DNA of 9,158 nucleotides from CAZGSG01 sp964528095. Its GTDB lineage: Bacteria; Bacteroidota; Bacteroidia; Chitinophagales; Chitinophagaceae. Shown piece after piece: positions 6,129 through 9,158 of this stretch. The translations under genes were made by a program, and so were the position numbers. The first letter of the stretch is position 1; each line of letters begins with the position of its first letter. Location: positions 1 to 9,158 of the forward strand of contig CAZGSG010000238.1 in assembly GCA_964528095.1 (NCBI GenBank). The letters are read 5' to 3'. Below the pieces are notes generated by a model, which saw only the letters and a program-made list of their open reading frames with translations, did no database searches and was not told the origin of the DNA.

Positions 6129-7445
6129 CTATAGCCTGTCAAGCATTTCCACCACTTTTTCCCGCTTCAATATCACATAACCAAGCCGGTCATTGCTTAT
6201 GCCTTCTTTCAACTGGTAGCTGAATTCCAGTTGATCGTCATGCACGGTAGTTTCGAAATAACGGAAGGAGATATTGGGAAATTCTTTTAGCTCTTCGCCG
6301 ATCTCATAGAGATGGGTGGAAAGGATAAAAAGCGAGTTTTTGATCTTTATTAACCCTTTGATCACGGTCAGGGAACATTTCATCGCATCCTGTACATTGG
6401 TACCCTTAAACAACTCGTCGATCAAAACAAGCCATTTTTTACCATTGGTGATCTTTTCGATGGTATTCTTGATGCGTTGTACTTCGTTGAAAAAATAGCT
6501 TTCACCTTTTGCGATATTGTCTACCACGTTGATATTACTCAGCAGTCCATCAAACATCGTTAGTTTCATACTGGCAGCGGGTACTCCCATGCCGATATGT
6601 GCCAGGAAAACCGCGGCCCCGACGGATTTGATAAGCGTGCTCTTTCCCGCCATGTTTGCCCCGGTCAGGAAAAGAAAATTATGCTCCGGGTTCATTTGCA
6701 TGTCATAAGCTACCGGGTTGGCGATTAAGATATGATAAAGTCCTTTAGCTTCCACAACAGGTGTGTCCTGTTCAATAAACTCGGGAAAAGACAGATCGAA
6801 TTTTTTGACGGCCACGGCCATAGAGTACCATGCATCCAGTCTGCTGAATATATCAATCAGCTCCAGTGTATGGTTTTTGTATTTTGTCCGCAGGTGATGA
6901 CCAAAGTAAAGATTTTCACGGATAGTGAACTTTTCACCATGGGTACTCTCTGAGAGCTGCTGTAGCGGCAACTGCTGTAATGTTTTGGTGATGCGGTCAA
7001 TATAAAATTTGATATTGGCTGGCAGATCAAGGTCTTCAAGCAGGGAAGCGATCTTTTTTATTCCGCGGTAGAAATCGGCGAAATGGGTGATAGAATATTT
7101 GACCATCGAGTAATCCTCGCTATGCAGCCATTTGTATAAATAACTATTGAAGGAATTACTGTTTTCACTGATGGGGTCAAGTGAATAATCCATGAACTTC
7201 TCCATTACCAGTACGGTACCATTGGAGATGTCCGGAGGCCAGTTATTCACATGTTCCATCAACGTGCGGATCACTTTTTGCGTGCCAATGATCTTTTGCA
7301 GATCATCATGCGGTTCGGTAAAGAATTTGCGCAGCCACTCCTTGCCACCCACTGTACGGGTAAAGTTGAGTTTGTGAAAGATGGAAAATTCCTCTTCGTG
7401 ATGAAAGATAGATATGTCGTTAAAGGATATTTTGTCTATTTGCAT
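6129..7445 (-). CDS. Short MutS-family ATPase (MutS core and ATPase domains only)
   Basis: 438 residues, about half the length of true MutS. The C-terminal half is a MutS-type ABC ATPase: Walker A GANMAGKST at 262-270 (MutS proper has GPNMGGKST), AHIGMGVPAA at 282-291, GESYFFNEV at 314-322, Walker B LVLIDELFKGTN at 339-350 with Asp343 and Glu344, and the switch His378 in STH. The N-terminal half resembles the MutS core/lever region (TRTVGGKEWLRKFFTEPHDD near 29-48), with long helical stretches. There is no mismatch-recognition domain with its Phe-x-Glu motif and no C-terminal Smr nuclease domain, so it is neither a classical MutS nor MutS2. It may act on branched DNA or as a DNA clamp, but its role is unknown to me. 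It lies between dihydroorotase and the sigma gene, with heptad repeats on both sides. Confidence 0.85.
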   Translation of the reverse strand: MQIDKISFNDISIFHHEEEFSIFHKLNFTRTVGGKEWLRKFFTEPHDDLQKIIGTQKVIRTLMEHVNNWPPDISNGTVLVMEKFMDYSLDPISENSNSFNSYLYKWLHSEDYSMVKYSITHFADFYRGIKKIASLLEDLDLPANIKFYIDRITKTLQQLPLQQLSESTHGEKFTIRENLYFGHHLRTKYKNHTLELIDIFSRLDAWYSMAVAVKKFDLSFPEFIEQDTPVVEAKGLYHILIANPVAYDMQMNPEHNFLFLTGANMAGKSTLIKSVGAAVFLAHIGMGVPAASMKLTMFDGLLSNINVVDNIAKGESYFFNEVQRIKNTIEKITNGKKWLVLIDELFKGTNVQDAMKCSLTVIKGLIKIKNSLFILSTHLYEIGEELKEFPNISFRYFETTVHDDQLEFSYQLKEGISNDRLGYVILKREKVVEMLDRL

Positions 7446-7459
7446 GCACGAGGGTTTAA

Positions 7460-7487
7460 TTCAAAATTCAAAATGAAAAATTCAAAA
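7460..7487. repeat. TTCAAAA heptad array immediately upstream of the MutS-family gene
   Basis: Four consecutive 7-bp units: TTCAAAA 7460-7466, TTCAAAA 7467-7473, TGAAAAA 7474-7480, TTCAAAA 7481-7487. On the coding (minus) strand they read TTTTGAA, the same unit as in the array at 6003-6119. They end only 14 nt before the MutS-family start codon at 7445, so they form its 5' leader or promoter. No promoter with the standard 19-21 nt element spacing could be placed. Confidence 0.7.
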
Positions 7488-7510
7488 AAAGAACAAAGGT
7501 TCAATATTCT

Positions 7511-7629
7511 TAGTTTAAAGTTTGAAGTTCTGGGTTTGTAGTGCAAGCCAGGGTATTTTGAAATCCTGTTTGCGAACAATCATCAATGATCGGCGAGGTT
7601 TCGAACTATGAACCCTGAACTCCGGACCC
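7511..7629. repeat. Second inverted heptad array (YRAACYY type) between dihydroorotase and the MutS-family gene
   Basis: The left block on the plus strand is TAGTTTA, AAGTTTG, AAGTTCT, GGGTTTG, TAGTGCA (7511-7545). The right block is CGAACTA, TGAACCC, TGAACTC, CGGACCC (7602-7629). Each is in exact 7-nt register. Reverse-complementing the left block aligns four units in order with the right block, with 18 of 28 bases identical and most differences being transitions (A/G or C/T). The 56 nt between the blocks carry no gene. The conserved purine/pyrimidine pattern with drifting bases suggests an old, still-pairing element. It lies 10 nt after the dihydroorotase stop. Confidence 0.6.
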
Positions 7630-7638
7630 GAATTTTTT

Positions 7639-8982
7639 TTATCTATCAAATTTTAAGCGTTGTCCTTTAACCGTTTCATCAAACACTCCGTTTTCATATA
7701 CCAGGTGGCCATTGACGAATGTATGCGTAATAGATGCGGGAAAGCTAAAATTCTCTAAGGGACTCCAGCCGCATTTATATAAAATACCCGATTTAGTGAC
7801 TACTACGGGGTTTTGCATATCCACGATTACCAGGTCGGCATGATAACCTTCCCGGATATATCCTCTTTCTTTTATCCCAAAACAGACAGCCACTGCATGA
7901 CTCATTTTTTCTACGATCTTTTCCAGGGAGATTTTTCCCTGCTGGTAATAATGTAACATTAAAGAAAGCGAATGCTGCACAAGCGGAAGCCCAGCATGCG
8001 CTTTTTCATAGGATTCATCTTTTTCGGCCCAGGTATGCGGTGCATGGTCTGTAGCTATTACATCCAGCCGGTCATCCAGTAATGCTTTCCATAGTGCTTC
8101 ACGGTTATGAGGCGCTTTGATGGCGGGATTACATTTGATTTGATTGCCCAGTCTTTCATAATCATTGCTGGTAAAATGAAGATGGTGTACACAAACCTCG
8201 GTGGTGATCCGCTTATCTTTTAAGGGGAGCATATTGCTGAAAAGCTGTAATTCCTTTTCCGTACTGATATGCAGGATATGCAGACGCGTATCATATTTTT
8301 TGGCTAGCTGCACTGCATAAAAAGAAGATTCAAAACAGGCTTCCTCGTTTCTTATAATTGGATGGTCGGCTGCGGTAAGCAACCTGTTTTGCGATCTTGC
8401 CTGGGCCAGGTTTTGCTGAATGATCTTTTCGTCCTCACAATGCGTGGCAATCAGCAATTCACTTTCACTAAAGACTTTTTCAAGGGTCAGCGGGTTATCG
8501 ACCAACAGGTTGCCTGTAGATGAGCCCATAAATATTTTGATACCACAGATATCCTGTTTGTGTTCATTTGCTTTCAACGCTTCAGCTGCATTCTCGTTGG
8601 AAGTGCCGATATAAAAAGAATAGTTGGCGAGCGCCGTTTCAGCAGCAATGCTATATTTATTTTCCAGCAATTCCAGTGTAAATGCCGGTGGTACGGTATT
8701 AGGCATTTCCATAAAGCTGGTGACGCCACCCGCAACAGCAGCCCTGGCCTCGGTATAGATGGTTGCTTTATGCGTGAGACCGGGTTCGCGAAAATGCACC
8801 TGGTCGTCAATGGCGCCGGGCAACAAAAATTTTCCTTCGCCGTTGATTTCGGTGCAATTCGTGTCCGTTCGTGTAATGCTTGGTGCAATTTTTTCTATGC
8901 GTTCATTGCTCAACAAAACATCGGCATTTTTAATCTGTCCTTCGTTGACGATGTTGATATTCTTAATCAGGTATTTTTGCAT
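7639..8982 (-). CDS. pyrC: Dihydroorotase (type I amidohydrolase; pyrimidine biosynthesis)
   Basis: 447 residues from the ATG at 8982; a GTG directly before it would add one residue and is less likely. It should cyclise carbamoyl-aspartate to dihydroorotate in the cytoplasm, the third step of UMP synthesis. Visible metal and active-site residues: D59-D-Q-V-H63-F-R65 in PGAIDDQVHFREPG; Lys149 in GIKIFMGSSTG, the likely carboxylated bridging lysine; His181 in ATHCED; His238 in LHILHIST; Asp312 in IATDHAPH. The C-terminal part (GYHADLVIVD, HTFVNGHLVYENG) is the usual amidohydrolase small beta domain. The first His of the HxH metal motif is Gln61 here. As I recall, this DDQVHFREPG form is shared by dihydroorotases of other Bacteroidota such as Porphyromonas. 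Hydantoinase or allantoinase is a weaker alternative. It faces a divergent gene 28 nt away. Confidence 0.9.
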   Translation of the reverse strand: MQKYLIKNINIVNEGQIKNADVLLSNERIEKIAPSITRTDTNCTEINGEGKFLLPGAIDDQVHFREPGLTHKATIYTEARAAVAGGVTSFMEMPNTVPPAFTLELLENKYSIAAETALANYSFYIGTSNENAAEALKANEHKQDICGIKIFMGSSTGNLLVDNPLTLEKVFSESELLIATHCEDEKIIQQNLAQARSQNRLLTAADHPIIRNEEACFESSFYAVQLAKKYDTRLHILHISTEKELQLFSNMLPLKDKRITTEVCVHHLHFTSNDYERLGNQIKCNPAIKAPHNREALWKALLDDRLDVIATDHAPHTWAEKDESYEKAHAGLPLVQHSLSLMLHYYQQGKISLEKIVEKMSHAVAVCFGIKERGYIREGYHADLVIVDMQNPVVVTKSGILYKCGWSPLENFSFPASITHTFVNGHLVYENGVFDETVKGQRLKFDR

Positions 8983-8986
8983 CACT

Positions 8987-9017
8987 CGAAAATAATTTTA
9001 ATTCGTCTTCATGCAAT
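8987..9017 (-). promoter_or_regulatory. Candidate dihydroorotase promoter overlapping the start of the divergent gene
   Basis: On the minus strand TATTTTCG (8987-8994) matches TAnnTTTG at 5 of 6 fixed positions, and ATTG (9014-9017) matches TTTG at 3 of 4, with a 19-nt spacer. Transcription would begin almost at the dihydroorotase ATG (8982), giving a leaderless or nearly leaderless mRNA. The -33 element would lie inside the first codons of the divergent gene. Confidence 0.3.
8993..9000 (+). promoter_or_regulatory. Weak -7-like element before the divergent plus-strand gene
   Basis: TAATTTTA matches TAnnTTTG at 5 of 6 fixed positions and lies 10 nt before the ATG at 9011. No TTTG lies at the correct distance upstream; the nearest (8976-8979) is only 13 nt away. 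If real it would also give a very short leader, as the 28-nt divergent gap requires. Confidence 0.18.
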
Positions 9018-9158
9018 ATAAACAAACGCTCGTTGTGCTTTTGGTTCTGTGCACACCTTTTCTTTCGTTTTCGCAATCCACCACCTACCTGCCACAAGAC
9101 GCCAGCGAATACACGTTGTTGGAACGGTTGGAGATTAAAGCCGGCACCGATTCGGTTT
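9011..9158 (+). CDS. Secreted or outer-membrane protein of unknown function, N-terminal part (runs off right edge)
   Basis: The frame opens at the ATG at 9011 and is open to the end of the window (49 codons). Residues 1-21 form a clear Sec signal peptide: MQYKQ, a hydrophobic core TLVVLLVLCTPFLSF, then cleavage probably before Gln22 (SFS|Q), a common pattern in Bacteroidota. The mature start STTYLPQDASEYTLLERLEI reminds me of N termini of large envelope proteins in this phylum, possibly beta-barrel or capsule-assembly-like, but this is too little to name a family. There is no lipobox; the Cys in the core at residue 14 lacks the context. It is divergent from dihydroorotase and the only plus-strand gene here. 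Confidence 0.7.
   Translation, partial: MQYKQTLVVLLVLCTPFLSFSQSTTYLPQDASEYTLLERLEIKAGTDSV

Noticed and set aside
7596..7612. TTCGAAC preceded by GAGGT, resembling a tRNA T-arm
   Set aside because: The flanking 5-nt arms (GAGGT and TATGA) do not pair, no acceptor or anticodon stem is found nearby, and the bases belong to the heptad repeat register.
7446..7638. A transposon or integrated element bounded by the repeats around the MutS-family gene
   Set aside because: No transposase, integrase, terminal repeat pair or target-site duplication is visible; the flanking heptads are low-complexity and differ between the two sides.
7633..7640. Run of eight T after a TCCGGA palindrome, resembling a plus-strand terminator
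   Set aside because: No plus-strand gene precedes it and the stem is only a 6-bp self-palindrome inside the heptad block; on the coding strand it is an A run, which does not act as a terminator.
8560..9021. 153-codon open frame on the plus strand opposite dihydroorotase
   Set aside because: It lies almost entirely antisense to a clearly identified gene, its translation shows no domain or coherent composition, and it ends across the start of the real plus-strand gene.

Overview
This window looks like chromosomal DNA from a Bacteroidota bacterium, most likely in or near the family Chitinophagaceae. The basis is a SusC/SusD pair with an attached ECF sigma / FecR anti-sigma pair (FecR carrying the C-terminal DUF4974-type domain), a SusC with an N-terminal STN domain, scarce Shine-Dalgarno sequences, a TAnnTTTG-type -7 element, and a dihydroorotase of the 'DDQVHFREPG' type that I associate with this phylum. 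No mobile element, CRISPR array, rRNA or tRNA was seen. All genes run leftwards (minus strand) except one partial gene at the right edge.

Left part (1-5855, minus strand, transcription order right to left): an ECF sigma factor (5319-5855), its FecR-type anti-sigma factor (4089-5210), a TonB-dependent SusC-like transporter with STN domain (538-3894), and the N-terminal 166 codons of a SusD-like lipoprotein that leaves the window at base 1. This is a complete trans-envelope signalling and uptake module. The substrate-loaded transporter would signal through its STN domain to FecR, FecR would release the sigma factor, and the sigma factor would raise transcription of the transporter pair. A terminator-like hairpin and two small dyads between fecR and susC suggest that susCD has its own promoter. 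A near-perfect 36-nt palindrome lies between sigma and fecR. The substrate cannot be read from the sequence.

Middle and right part (5856-9158): a short MutS-family ATPase without the mismatch-recognition domain (6129-7445), a dihydroorotase (7639-8982), and, divergently, the first 49 codons of a secreted or outer-membrane protein (9011 onward). The two divergent start codons are separated by only 28 nt.

The least ordinary part is the intergenic DNA. Both spacers flanking the MutS-family gene consist largely of degenerate 7-bp repeats (TTTTGAA-like and YRAACYY-like) set out as inverted arrays. The best sigma/fecR promoter candidate, with an exact TAnnTTTG match, is built out of one of these heptad arms. 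I found no convincing new multi-gene system; the repeats, the regulatory spacers and the small MutS homologue deserve follow-up.
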